Positions 24,001 to 30,731 of a stretch of DNA of 33,749 nucleotides are shown here, piece after piece. The stretch comes from Pseudomonadota bacterium (GTDB taxonomy: Bacteria; Pseudomonadota; Alphaproteobacteria; Acetobacterales; Acetobacteraceae). The translations under genes were made by a program, and so were the position numbers. The notes under the pieces were generated by a model. That model was given only the letters and a program-made list of their open reading frames with translations, had not been told where the DNA came from and searched no databases. The stretch covers positions 1-33,749 of the forward strand of contig JAJZCG010000026.1 of assembly GCA_021846225.1 (NCBI GenBank). The letters run 5' to 3'. The stretch's first letter is position 1. Each line of letters opens with the position of its first letter.

Positions 24001-24317
24001 TTTGCCAATGTCGTTGTTCGACTGCAGTCGAAGACTATATAGCGGCGCAGTGAGCAAAAGAAGAAAAAGATTTTTTGGAATTACTGTGCTTTTTATGAGC
24101 AGTTACTAGGCATTGATATTTGCAGAGGACTGCCGCAGGAGTTGAACAAGTTAGGTCTGATCCTGCTAATCGAAAGTTTTTGGTGCAGCATTTTTCAAAA
24201 AGCTGCGAGATTTCTTTTGAATCTATACTCCTTCTGACATCGACATTTCCAAAATGCTCCCACCAATTTTCATAACAAATCCCGCCCGGCTTCGCTGGGC
24301 GGGATTCATCGCGGTTC
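24001..24317. other. Intergenic region between AIPR and DUF736 genes
   Basis: A/T-rich 317 bp without a convincing gene. It contains a perfect 16-bp palindrome TTCGACTGCAGTCGAA (24017-24032), just after the AIPR stop. A small hairpin with GCAGC/GCTGC arms and T5/A5 (24185-24206) follows, and then the hairpin at 24278-24306. The first palindrome could be the AIPR terminator, although no T-run follows it directly. Confidence 0.4.
24278..24306 (-). terminator. Hairpin downstream of DUF736 gene
   Basis: AATCCCGCCC and GGGCGGGATT form a perfect 10-bp stem with a 9-nt loop, 11 bp past the DUF736 stop. On the minus strand it is followed by TGTTATG. It is a likely terminator for that gene. Confidence 0.6.
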
Positions 24318-24641
24318 TTACTCCCCGTTTTGCTTGCGGCTGCGGGACCAGATAAGGGTGTAGCCCTCGCCGCTTTCGTCGTCGAAGAGGTTGGCGTAAA
24401 TCGGCGCGCTGAAGCTCGGGTCATCCAGTTTGACCGAGATATAATCGCGCCCTTCAGCGGAACGTTTGGACCATCCTGCACCGAGCTCGGCGCGTCCACA
24501 GAATATACGATGGCTGGGCGCGTTGTCGTTGCTACGGTTAGTTTCAGGCACGATGCGCACATTCTTTGTCTGCACGCTTAAAGTAACGATCTCGCCGTGG
24601 ATTTCATTGCCGACTTTCTTGAAGGTTCCGATGGTAGCCAT
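24318..24641 (-). CDS. DUF736 family plasmid protein
   Basis: The 107-aa protein begins MATIGTFKKVGNEIHGEIV and shows the DUF736 pattern: IVTLSVQTKNVRIVPE, then a central HRIFCGRAELGAGWSK, then SVKLDDPSFSAPIYANL. The function of DUF736 is unknown; it is very common on conjugative plasmids and integrative elements of alphaproteobacteria, usually near transfer or maintenance genes. AAAGGAG lies 7 bases before the ATG. Upstream is a long noncoding stretch with a large inverted repeat that may form its leader. Confidence 0.88.
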   Translation of the reverse strand: MATIGTFKKVGNEIHGEIVTLSVQTKNVRIVPETNRSNDNAPSHRIFCGRAELGAGWSKRSAEGRDYISVKLDDPSFSAPIYANLFDDESGEGYTLIWSRSRKQNGE

Positions 24642-24751
24642 GTCAAATCTCCTTTGCTGTTTCGAGCCCGCGACCACCGCAACCTCGATGGCGATCAAAT
24701 GACCGGGAGCACGATCGGCCTGCACCGTGTGCGGCCGTAGCGCAGCGGAGG

Positions 24752-24833
24752 ATGGCGGCGGCGGGCTTTTTTGCAGCGAAGCGGCCGAGAGGAGACAGCG
24801 CAGCTGTCGGGGAAAAAAGCCCGGCGCCGCCAT
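24752..24833. repeat. Inverted repeat element A (GC arms with T6/A6 tract)
   Basis: Arms of 21 bp (24752-24772 and 24813-24833) match at 20 of 21 positions. They begin ATGGCGGCG and end CGGGCTTTTTT read inward, with a 40-bp spacer. A 14-bp motif GCCGTAGCGCAGCG precedes the left arm (24734-24747) and recurs before element B at 27415. The structure could be a bidirectional terminator-like hairpin or a protein-binding site. Confidence 0.65.
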
Positions 24834-25162
24834 TGCAGGAAGGCGATCGTCCTTCGGTCAGATCAGCCCCTGAGAGGCCGCGTGGCGCGGCGACAAACGA
24901 GCCCTGGAGATAAACGGCGATCCCGGACCTTCGAGAAATCGGCGAAGAAAAGCGGGGTAGCCAACAACGCATTTCGTAGACATGCATGCCCGCCCTGCCG
25001 GAATCTGCACCAGCCATGATGCCCCTGCCTTCATTCGCATTATGCGCCGAAACTAAACGCGGGTGAGTGTCACCATGCTCCAACGTGGGGAGAACAATCT
25101 CAACCAACCGGTCGGCACCGGTTCGTGCGCCGCCCCGCGCCAGACCACGCCGATGCCGCCGA

Positions 25163-25218
25163 CTGGTACACCCTTTTCTGCTCCCGGTCCGCCGAGCCAA
25201 ATAGGGTAAAAAAACCAG
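25163..25218. repeat. Inverted repeat element C (weak)
   Basis: CTGGT...ACCCT (25163-25174) pairs with AGGGT (25203-25207) and ACCAG (25214-25218), with a T/A tract inside one arm. The architecture resembles elements A and B but pairing is interrupted. It lies between element A and the merR stop. Confidence 0.3.
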
Positions 25219-25257
25219 CGACGCCCCCCCGCCTAGTGGCGGCGGGCAGCCCAATGT

Positions 25258-25659
25258 TCAAGCCGCCGAGAGCGTCTCTATCAGGGGGCAAGCCGTCTCG
25301 GCACCAGCATCGCAGCGCTGCACGGCCTCGGTCAATACGCCTTCCATGGCCCGCAGATCGGCGATGCGCGCACGCACATCCTGCAAATGCGTGGCGGCAA
25401 GGTCGCGCACTTCCCCGCACGCTTCCGCCCCGGCCCCTGCCAAACGCAGCAGCGCGCGCACCGCATCAAGCGTAAAACCAAGCTCGCGCGCACGCCGCAC
25501 GAAGACCAGACGCCCAATGTCAGCGATTTCGTAGAGACGATACCGGCCCCGACGGCGCGGCTTCGGCAAAATGCCGATCTTTTCATAAAACCGGATCGTC
25601 TCGATCGCGCAGCCAGTGCGGCGCGAGAAGTCTCCAATCGGCATATCATCGCGATTCAT
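25258..25659 (-). CDS. merR: MerR, mercury-responsive regulator
   Basis: MerR activates mer genes when Hg(II) binds. The 133-aa protein has the MerR HTH (IGDFSRRTGCAIETIRFYEK), an RGRYRLYEIADIGRLVF wing and the dimerisation helix. The three Hg(II)-binding cysteines are conserved in place: C81 in EACGE, C116 in QRC, and C124 in CPLIETL. I start at the ATG 25657-25659; a second ATG at 25644 (128 aa) also keeps the domain, and a longer upstream frame crosses the promoter and is unlikely. It is divergent from merT and shares the regulatory region with it. Confidence 0.9.
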   Translation of the reverse strand: MNRDDMPIGDFSRRTGCAIETIRFYEKIGILPKPRRRGRYRLYEIADIGRLVFVRRARELGFTLDAVRALLRLAGAGAEACGEVRDLAATHLQDVRARIADLRAMEGVLTEAVQRCDAGAETACPLIETLSAA

Positions 25660-25679
25660 AAGCGCCCTCAATTCAAGGC

Positions 25680-25710
25680 TTGAGTCTGTAGTGACTACAG
25701 ATGTTACGAG
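25680..25710 (+). promoter_or_regulatory. MerR-type mer promoter/operator
   Basis: TTGAGT (25680-25685) is followed by the perfect 15-bp palindrome CTGTAGTGACTACAG (25686-25700) and a weak -10 (TTACGA or TACGAG, about 25704-25710). The spacer of 18-19 bp with a centred dyad is the hallmark of MerR-controlled promoters, where MerR distorts the long spacer. It drives merT rightward and lies between merT and merR. Confidence 0.75.
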
Positions 25711-25741
25711 GCGATGATGCCCACCGCAAGGAGATCGTGAC

Positions 25742-26119
25742 ATGCAGCCAAACCCACCCGAACAAAACCCAACCAGTCGCGCCGTCCGCGATACTGGCGC
25801 GACACTCCTGACCTTAAGCGGTCTGAGTGCCGCATTCGGCGTGGCCTCCTGCTGCGGCCTACCATTCCTGCTGGCAACGGCGGGTCTCAGCACGGCCTGG
25901 CTAACGGGCATCGCGCTACTCGCAGCCCCGCACCGGCCGCTGCTGCTGGCTCTGGCGGCATTGTGCCTTGCGGCGGGTGCTGGGTTGCTGTGGCGGGGCC
26001 AACCGGCCAGTGCCTGCGCATCTGATGCAGTCTGCGCTAAGCCCATGGTCCGTGGCATGACGATCATTGGCCTCGTGGCCGGGCTGGTGCTGCTGGTGAT
26101 CGGTTATCTCTATGCGTGA
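25742..26119 (+). CDS. merT: MerT-like mercuric ion transporter
   Basis: MerT carries Hg(II) across the inner membrane for cytoplasmic handling. The 125-aa protein has three hydrophobic segments. The vicinal pair C37-C38 lies in the first (GVASCCGLPFLL), and a second Cys pair is in the loop between segments 2 and 3 (PASACASDAVCAKP). Both pairs are characteristic of MerT. AAGGAG lies upstream of the ATG. The operon is odd because no merP or merA follows, so imported mercury would not be reduced by this locus alone. Confidence 0.85.
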   Translation: MQPNPPEQNPTSRAVRDTGATLLTLSGLSAAFGVASCCGLPFLLATAGLSTAWLTGIALLAAPHRPLLLALAALCLAAGAGLLWRGQPASACASDAVCAKPMVRGMTIIGLVAGLVLLVIGYLYA

Positions 26120-26126
26120 GGCACTT

Positions 26127-26348
26127 ATGATCCTGGAATCAACCATCACCTGCCCGCATTGTGGTTTTCAGGCGACCGAGACAATGCCGACCGATGCCTG
26201 CCAGTATTTTTACAAGTGCAAGGGATGCGGCACCCTGTTACGGCCTAAGCCCAGGCATTGCTGCGTGTTCTGCTCCTTCGGCAGCATCCCCTGCCCGCCA
26301 ATCCAGATCGATGGCGGGCAGGGCGGCGGATGCTGCCCCGCGGGATGA
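26127..26348 (+). CDS. Small Cys-rich mer-associated protein (GDCCVFCSYG-type)
   Basis: A 73-aa protein with a zinc-ribbon-like pair CPHC...CKGC and a second cluster HCCVFCSFGSIPCPPIQ. The latter matches the GDCCVFCSYGxVxCPPxQ proteins often found beside merT-like genes; their function is not established, but metal binding is likely. I prefer the ATG at 26127, 6 bases after GAGG; an ATG at 26112 overlapping merT would add 5 residues. It is cotranscribed with merT. Confidence 0.75.
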   Translation: MILESTITCPHCGFQATETMPTDACQYFYKCKGCGTLLRPKPRHCCVFCSFGSIPCPPIQIDGGQGGGCCPAG

Positions 26349-26387
26349 GGTGCCGCCGTTCAATGCGGCGCATCGGATTTGTGAGGG

Positions 26388-27326
26388 CTATGTGCCCCCA
26401 CCGCCGAATGTCCACACCGGAATACCGAGTTTCTTGGCCTTGTCGGCCAAGTTCTCCTGGATGCCGGTGCCCGGAAATACCATGACGCCGATTGGCAAGG
26501 CATCCAGCAGCGCGTCATTGCGCTTGAACGGTGCCGCCTTGGCATGCCGTGCCCAGTCGGGCTTGTAGGCAATCTGCGTCACCTTGCGGGCATCGGCCCA
26601 GGCGGCGGCGATACGCTCGGCGCCCTTCGGACTACCGCCATGCAGCAACACCATGTCCGGGTGCTTGGCATGCACCTTATCCAGCTTGTCCCAGATCAGC
26701 CTGTGGTCATTGCACTCCATCCCGCCGGTGAAGGCGATTTTCGGGCCGGAGGGCAGAAGAGGGGCAATCTGTGCCTGGCGCTTGGCAGCGATGAAGTCGC
26801 GGCTGTCGATGAGGGAAGCGGTCAGCGCCCGGTGATTGACCATCGAACCGGAGCGTGGGCGCCAGGCGGTGCGTGTGTGACGCTCAAACTGCTCAGCGGC
26901 CTGATCACGGAAGAATTCCAGGCAGTCGCGCCGTTCCAGCAATGTCTGCCCCTCCGCCGTCAGCCGTTCGAGTTCAACCGAGCGGATCTCGGAGCCATCT
27001 TGCTCCTTCTGACTGCGCTTTTGGGCCTGCTCGTTATCGTCCAGCGCCCGCTCAATCCGGCCTACGGCGCGATGGAATAGATTGACCGTCGCCCAGAGCA
27101 ATTCCTCGAGATCAGGCTCCAGTCGCGTGTCGATCAGGGTCGCAGCAAAGGCATCGAAGATATCTGCGACGGCCCCTGCGATCAGCGGTGCTTCGGGCAA
27201 TGGCCGCGGGTCAGGCTCGTCCTGGCCGGGATGGTAACCATAGAGCTGGAGTTCGTTGAGTATATGCGCGGTGGGGGAAGCGGCGTGCGTTGGCTCATAG
27301 CCGGTATCGTCGTGTTCGCGGGTCAT
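26388..27326 (-). CDS. DUF2493 (SLOG-like) plasmid protein
   Basis: The 312-aa protein has a helical N-terminal part (about 1-190, with ERLTAEGQTLLERRDCLEFF) and a C-terminal DUF2493 domain. That domain shows KIAFTGGMECNDHRLIWDKL, MVLLHGGSPKGAERIAAAWA and VMVFPGTGIQENLADKA. DUF2493 belongs to the SLOG superfamily, whose Gly-rich loops bind nucleotides; the cellular role is unknown. GGAG lies 8 bases before the ATG. It follows the Toprim gene on the same strand after a 365-bp gap that holds inverted repeat B. Confidence 0.85.
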   Translation of the reverse strand: MTREHDDTGYEPTHAASPTAHILNELQLYGYHPGQDEPDPRPLPEAPLIAGAVADIFDAFAATLIDTRLEPDLEELLWATVNLFHRAVGRIERALDDNEQAQKRSQKEQDGSEIRSVELERLTAEGQTLLERRDCLEFFRDQAAEQFERHTRTAWRPRSGSMVNHRALTASLIDSRDFIAAKRQAQIAPLLPSGPKIAFTGGMECNDHRLIWDKLDKVHAKHPDMVLLHGGSPKGAERIAAAWADARKVTQIAYKPDWARHAKAAPFKRNDALLDALPIGVMVFPGTGIQENLADKAKKLGIPVWTFGGGGT

Positions 27327-27691
27327 GGAATGCTCCTGTTTGCCGGAAGCCCGCGCCTATCGCGGCCTTCCATGGCGATCCCAGCCGTGGGCGGCGGCAG
27401 CCCGCACGCATCGCGCCGTAGCGCAGCGAAGAATGGCGTCGGGGCCGCTATTTTGCTTCGCGATGCAAAGCCCCAGCGTTGCCCAGCATGATTAAAATAT
27501 CCGACCATTCCTCGGGGCGGCGGAAAATAGTGGTCCCGCCGCCATTGCGGGCCGCCGCCGCCCACGGCACAGAGCGCCCTCTCGGAAGGCCGCCGGCGCG
27601 GCCGCCTGAAAGACAGGGGCATGAAGTGCACGGCGGCGGCGATAATCCCGGCGTTGGCGGGCCATCATCCAGTCATCCGCCACGCTAAATC
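27327..27691. other. Noncoding gap between Toprim and DUF2493 genes
   Basis: No gene is supported in these 365 bp. They hold inverted repeat element B and the 14-bp motif GCCGTAGCGCAGCG (27415-27428) shared with element A. If the Toprim and DUF2493 genes form one transcript, the hairpin would sit within the mRNA. Confidence 0.5.
27433..27545. repeat. Inverted repeat element B (related to element A)
   Basis: Arms of 22 bp (27433-27454 and 27524-27545) match at 19 of 22 positions. They begin ATGGCG and end CTATTTT read inward, with a 69-bp spacer. Two of the three differences would be G-U pairs in plus-strand RNA. The outer ends ATGGCG/GCCGCCAT and the preceding 14-bp motif match element A, while the inner A/T tract differs, so both arms diverged together. 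Confidence 0.6.
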
Positions 27692-28876
27692 TCAGCCGGA
27701 CGTCATGAAGCGCACGGCATCCTCCGGCGCCAGTTGCACCCGCAGATGTGCCCGCAATTCAGCGAGGCCAAGCACGCGGAGGTCGTCGTTGAAATCGCCA
27801 AGGCGGGGCGAGAGCGTGATCGCCTCGACCCCAGCGGCAATTGCGCGTCCGGTCAAACTTGCCACGGCGCGGTCACCGGCCGCATCGGCGTCACGGGCGA
27901 TATAAAGCCGCCGCAGTCCAGCGGGGAGCAGGAGAGCTGCCAGATGCCCGGCCGAAAGTGCGGCCGCCATCGGCATGGCGGGCAGCACGCAGCGCAGCGA
28001 CAGCATGGTCTCGATCCCCTCGCCCGCCACGAGCAGGCCGTCTACCGGTTCGTCTTCCAGTCTCGCCGTTGTGCCCAACCGCACGGCATGGCCCAGCAGC
28101 AGCCCCAGCGCCCGGCGTGGAGCTGCCAGTGGTGCCTTACCCAGTCGTATGGGATCAAGCGGTTCGTGCCCGTCAACATCAAGCCATGTGCGCTGGATAC
28201 CGGTGATGGTACCCTCGAGGTCCGTGACCGCCGCAAGCAATGCGGGCCAGGGTTCTGGCTGTGCATCCAGGATCGCACGGTAGTAACAGCGCGGATGAAA
28301 CCGCAATGCGCCGATTCCGGTAAGCGCCGCTGGCGTGATGCCGCGCCGATGCAGATAGGTCTCGCCAAGGGTGCCCGAAATTGGCTGCGCCATACTGATC
28401 AGCCGCCGTGCAGCACTTTGGGCTTTGACGGCATCAGGGGCTAAATCACAACCTTCATCCGCCTGGGGCTCGGGGACGGCACAAGCACCCGGTAAACTGG
28501 GCCAATGGCCCAGAGGGTGGCGGCGGCGTTCGCAGGCCGCAGCATGGTCACCTCCTGCTAGCCCCAAAAACCGCCGTGCCTCCTCGGCCACATCCCGGAA
28601 CTCGGTAAGGCCACAGCGCTCGCGGATCAAATCCAGCAAATCGCCATGCGTGCCCTCTGCGGCATCCTGCCAACGCCCCACGGCTCCCTTGCCCGTGCCG
28701 CCGCCACTGAGCCGCACAAACAAGGACCGCCCCGGCGTGTTATGAACATCTCCCACCAGCCAATAACGCCCCTCACGCCGCCCGGCGGGCAGATAATGCC
28801 GACACACCGCCTCTGCCTGCCGGGCCAGCATTTGCGCCAGCTCCGCCACCGTCATGGAAAAATCATGCTTGGGCAT
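27692..28876 (-). CDS. Toprim-domain primase-like protein
   Basis: The 394-aa protein has an N-terminal zinc-finger-less primase-like region (GRYWLVGDVHNTPGRSLFVR, then GHGDLLDLI-like THGDLLDLI). A central part reads LGETYLHRRGITP. The Toprim domain follows, with the catalytic Glu in VAGEGIETMLSL near 283 and the DxD in YIARDADAAGD near 325. Such proteins are plasmid primases or primase-helicase fragments that may prime complementary-strand synthesis after transfer. I chose the ATG at 28874-28876 with GGAGG 7-8 bases upstream. The third copy of the shared palindrome lies about 100 bp upstream. Confidence 0.85.
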   Translation of the reverse strand: MPKHDFSMTVAELAQMLARQAEAVCRHYLPAGRREGRYWLVGDVHNTPGRSLFVRLSGGGTGKGAVGRWQDAAEGTHGDLLDLIRERCGLTEFRDVAEEARRFLGLAGGDHAAACERRRHPLGHWPSLPGACAVPEPQADEGCDLAPDAVKAQSAARRLISMAQPISGTLGETYLHRRGITPAALTGIGALRFHPRCYYRAILDAQPEPWPALLAAVTDLEGTITGIQRTWLDVDGHEPLDPIRLGKAPLAAPRRALGLLLGHAVRLGTTARLEDEPVDGLLVAGEGIETMLSLRCVLPAMPMAAALSAGHLAALLLPAGLRRLYIARDADAAGDRAVASLTGRAIAAGVEAITLSPRLGDFNDDLRVLGLAELRAHLRVQLAPEDAVRFMTSG

Positions 28877-28926
28877 TGTTGCCCCTCCATCACCAAAGAG
28901 TTTCCGCCAACCAGGGCGCCAGCCCA

Positions 28927-29172
28927 TCAAGCTGCCGAACAGCGCAGCCTATCGTTCCGCCCTGCCCAGGCGCTATCTTCCGAATCGGAAGTGCGCGGGC
29001 GCCGTTTCACCAGCACAGGCGAAAAGTGGCCCGTGGCATCAATTCCCAGCGGGGTTGCGCACATTCCTTCCTTCGGCACTCGCAGAACACCGCCCCACGC
29101 AAAATGGGCCGCCCCGCTGCCGGGTCCGGCCCATCCGCATTGTTCGTGACGCTTCGTGGATTGCCCGGGCAT
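28927..29172 (-). CDS. Possible small protein (uncertain)
   Basis: An 81-aa frame starting MPGQSTKRHEQCGWAG lies 4 bp after the preceding gene's stop and has GGAGG 11 bases upstream. Codon third positions are only moderately GC-rich and no family is recognised. Its 3' part overlaps the palindrome at 28977-28991, which it would translate as TSDSEDS. Another frame of the same stretch is equally open, so the region may be noncoding. Confidence 0.28.
   Translation of the reverse strand: MPGQSTKRHEQCGWAGPGSGAAHFAWGGVLRVPKEGMCATPLGIDATGHFSPVLVKRRPRTSDSEDSAWAGRNDRLRCSAA
28946..28991 (-). promoter_or_regulatory. Putative regulated promoter of the Toprim gene, operator copy 3
   Basis: The perfect dyad CTTCCGATTCGGAAG (28977-28991) is followed on the minus strand by ATAGC. 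In the same register as copy 1 come TAGCGC (28970-28975) and, after 18 bp, TAGGCT (28946-28951). A start near 28939 would give a leader of about 63 nt before the Toprim ATG. The dyad lies about 45 bp upstream of that start, as at luxI. Confidence 0.45.
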
Positions 29173-29176
29173 CGGG

Positions 29177-29680
29177 CTACCCACCCTCCTGCCCGGCGAT
29201 GTCGGCAAGACAGTCCGACAAAAACTCCGTGGTCGAGCAGCCTTTGATGGCATCAGCAGTGATGATCAACGCCATGCCGCCAAAACCATCGGCGCGCATT
29301 TTCGAACAGGTGAAGGCCGTCGTCACGGTGATATAACGCAATTTGGCTGAGCGCCGCACGATGTCTTGGAGAATAAACTCCCATGAAATACCGCTCATAT
29401 CAAGTTCAATATCATCCTGATCCGCCGGTGATTTTTTGAGCTTCTCTTCAATATAATCTCGCACCTGGCTGCTGCGCTTATCGGCCGCATTCAGTGCGGC
29501 CCTGAGAGCGGAGCCATTGACCCAGATGAGATCAGACGGCCCCTCCCAGGAGTAGAAATAGGTTCCGTCTCCATCCGAGTCCGCATCGAACATATGCGAA
29601 AGCAACAAAAGCTCCAGTTTCGTCATATCCGAGTTCGGGATGATCTCCGGTATCACGGTCGGTGAAAAATAATCCGCCAT
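29177..29680 (-). CDS. Conserved-looking plasmid protein, function unknown
   Basis: A 167-aa protein starting MADYFSPTVIPEIIPNSDM. It is acidic, has mixed helix and strand content, and includes FDADSDGDGTYFYSWEGPSD and a C-terminal EFILQDIVRRSAKLRYITV block. I do not recognise a named family. The DADSDGDG run looks like a possible metal-binding loop, but that is a guess. GGAGG lies 6 bases before the ATG. It is preceded by a hairpin that also precedes the DUF6878-like gene, so these genes form a set with matching leaders. Confidence 0.75.
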   Translation of the reverse strand: MADYFSPTVIPEIIPNSDMTKLELLLLSHMFDADSDGDGTYFYSWEGPSDLIWVNGSALRAALNAADKRSSQVRDYIEEKLKKSPADQDDIELDMSGISWEFILQDIVRRSAKLRYITVTTAFTCSKMRADGFGGMALIITADAIKGCSTTEFLSDCLADIAGQEGG

Positions 29681-29700
29681 GTTGGCCTCCAAAAATGCAA

Positions 29701-29721
29701 AACCCGGCACGGAGCCGGGTT
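29701..29721 (-). terminator. Leader hairpin 1 (attenuator-like)
   Basis: AACCCGGC and GCCGGGTT form a perfect 8-bp stem with a 5-nt loop, followed on the minus strand by TTGCATTTTTGG and the GGAGG of the next gene. It may terminate the upstream DUF6915-like gene or attenuate the downstream one. An almost identical element lies at 30654-30670. Confidence 0.6.
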
Positions 29722-29756
29722 CTGGGTTGATAGAGATGGATGGTGAAAGTCGATGC

Positions 29757-30122
29757 TCAGGCAGAATCGACTTCAAAAGGATCAAGCAATCTATGCAGCG
29801 CCATGGCCCTGCCCATCCAGGGTTCGGGGCGGATGGCTTTGATCCAATCCGCGAAGCCCGGTATGAAGCCAATATCTTCACGGACATGCTGTTCGCCGAT
29901 CAGGCGCACAGGTATTATCCGTCCAGTCGACATCGTCATAACGGGGCCGAAAAATCTCTCCGCCATGAAAATTCCCTCGGCATGATGGCGAAGTGCCCGA
30001 TGCCGAAAATCCGATGAGATCATCTTGCTCTCATCGAACCAAGAATGCAGCGGCAAAAAATCTTCCGCCGTGCCGCCCCATTTTTTCGCGGAGGATAACG
30101 CGTGATGATAAGGATGCGCCAT
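29757..30122 (-). CDS. DUF6915-like plasmid protein
   Basis: The 121-aa protein starts MAHPYHHALSSAKKWGGT, then DFLPLHSWFDESK, DFRHRALRHHAEGIF and IPVRLIGEQHVREDIG. This His-rich pattern is what I recall for DUF6915 proteins of alphaproteobacterial plasmids. The many conserved histidines suggest metal binding, though no function is known. The chosen ATG at 30120-30122 has GGAGG upstream; a longer frame adds 18 residues without a ribosome site. It lies 10 bp after the DUF6878-like gene. Confidence 0.75.
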   Translation of the reverse strand: MAHPYHHALSSAKKWGGTAEDFLPLHSWFDESKMISSDFRHRALRHHAEGIFMAERFFGPVMTMSTGRIIPVRLIGEQHVREDIGFIPGFADWIKAIRPEPWMGRAMALHRLLDPFEVDSA

Positions 30123-30132
30123 CTCCGCCTCC

Positions 30133-30630
30133 TCAAAATTCGTGGGAATAGTTTTCGGTGGCGGTATAGCGCTCATTATAATCGAGCGTGATGCTGCCCT
30201 CTGTCACGTCAAAGGTAAAATCGCCGTAGGCACCGTCATTATTCTCCCAGCCGCAATGCGTCTGTGCCAGAAAATCATAGGATAGTGCCTCAATGGCTTC
30301 GCGCACCGTGTGGGTCTGGCGTTCAACGTCCGGGCTATCCCAGCCCGGCCGGAGAATCTCGATCCGCTCATCCGGCAATTCAACGATAACATCGCCGGTC
30401 TGGGCCGTGATGTCCTCGATCTGGCCGCTATCGCCATAGCCGTCGAAATTCACGATCACGGCGGTAATGCCATATTCCGCCAGAATACCGAAAAGCGCTT
30501 TCTTGTTGCATTCGAGCACGGCACACGCGCGCTCGCGATACGCGCGTTCTTTTTGTTCCCATGAGGCCACAAACGGATCGAGACTGGCAAGCGGTTGGTG
30601 ATCAGAAGCTGAATTGTGATTGTCTGACAT
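30133..30630 (-). CDS. DUF6878-like plasmid protein
   Basis: The 165-aa protein begins MSDNHNSASDHQPLASL. It has a helical middle and the family-like segments ITAVIVNFDGYGDSGQIEDI and HCGWENNDGAYGDFTFDV, ending with a TLDYNERYTATENY strand. I associate this with DUF6878, of unknown function and common beside DUF6915 and ParB-like genes. The ATG at 30628-30630 is preceded by GGAG and by leader hairpin 2. Confidence 0.75.
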   Translation of the reverse strand: MSDNHNSASDHQPLASLDPFVASWEQKERAYRERACAVLECNKKALFGILAEYGITAVIVNFDGYGDSGQIEDITAQTGDVIVELPDERIEILRPGWDSPDVERQTHTVREAIEALSYDFLAQTHCGWENNDGAYGDFTFDVTEGSITLDYNERYTATENYSHEF

Positions 30631-30653
30631 GATCTGTCTCCAGAAATGCGAAA

Positions 30654-30670
30654 CCCGGCACGAAGCCGGG
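30654..30670 (-). terminator. Leader hairpin 2 (attenuator-like)
   Basis: CCCGGC and GCCGGG form a 6-bp stem with a 5-nt loop, followed on the minus strand by TTTCGCATTTCTGGAG. About 31 of 34 positions match leader hairpin 1 including the ribosome-site region, so the unit was duplicated or is under shared constraint. Confidence 0.55.
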
Positions 30671-30696
30671 CCTGGATGGGGGGGAAGGAATAGAGG

Positions 30697-30720
30697 CGAG
30701 GCGGCCTTTGGGCCGCCTCG
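30697..30720 (-). terminator. Hairpin just after the ParB-like gene
   Basis: CGAGGCGGCC and GGCCGCCTCG form a perfect 10-bp stem with a 4-nt loop, 11 bp past the ParB-like stop. No T-run follows, so it may be a weak terminator or an mRNA-stabilising stem. Confidence 0.5.
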
Positions 30721-30731
30721 GGGTTCTGGGA

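Larger units (their letters stand above)
24642..25257. other. Long noncoding region with inverted repeats
   Basis: No convincing gene in 616 bp; open frames here have poor start context and no family resemblance. The region contains the large inverted repeat at 24752-24833 and a weaker one at 25163-25218, both combining GC-rich arms with A/T tracts. A related element occurs at 27433-27545. Confidence 0.5.

Noticed and set aside
24017-24032. Perfect palindrome TTCGACTGCAGTCGAA after the AIPR gene as a terminator
   Set aside because: No T-run follows it and it has no loop; kept only as part of the intergenic description.
24643-25254. 203-aa minus-strand frame upstream of DUF736
   Set aside because: Arg/Gly-rich with no family resemblance and it spans the inverted repeat; treated as noncoding.
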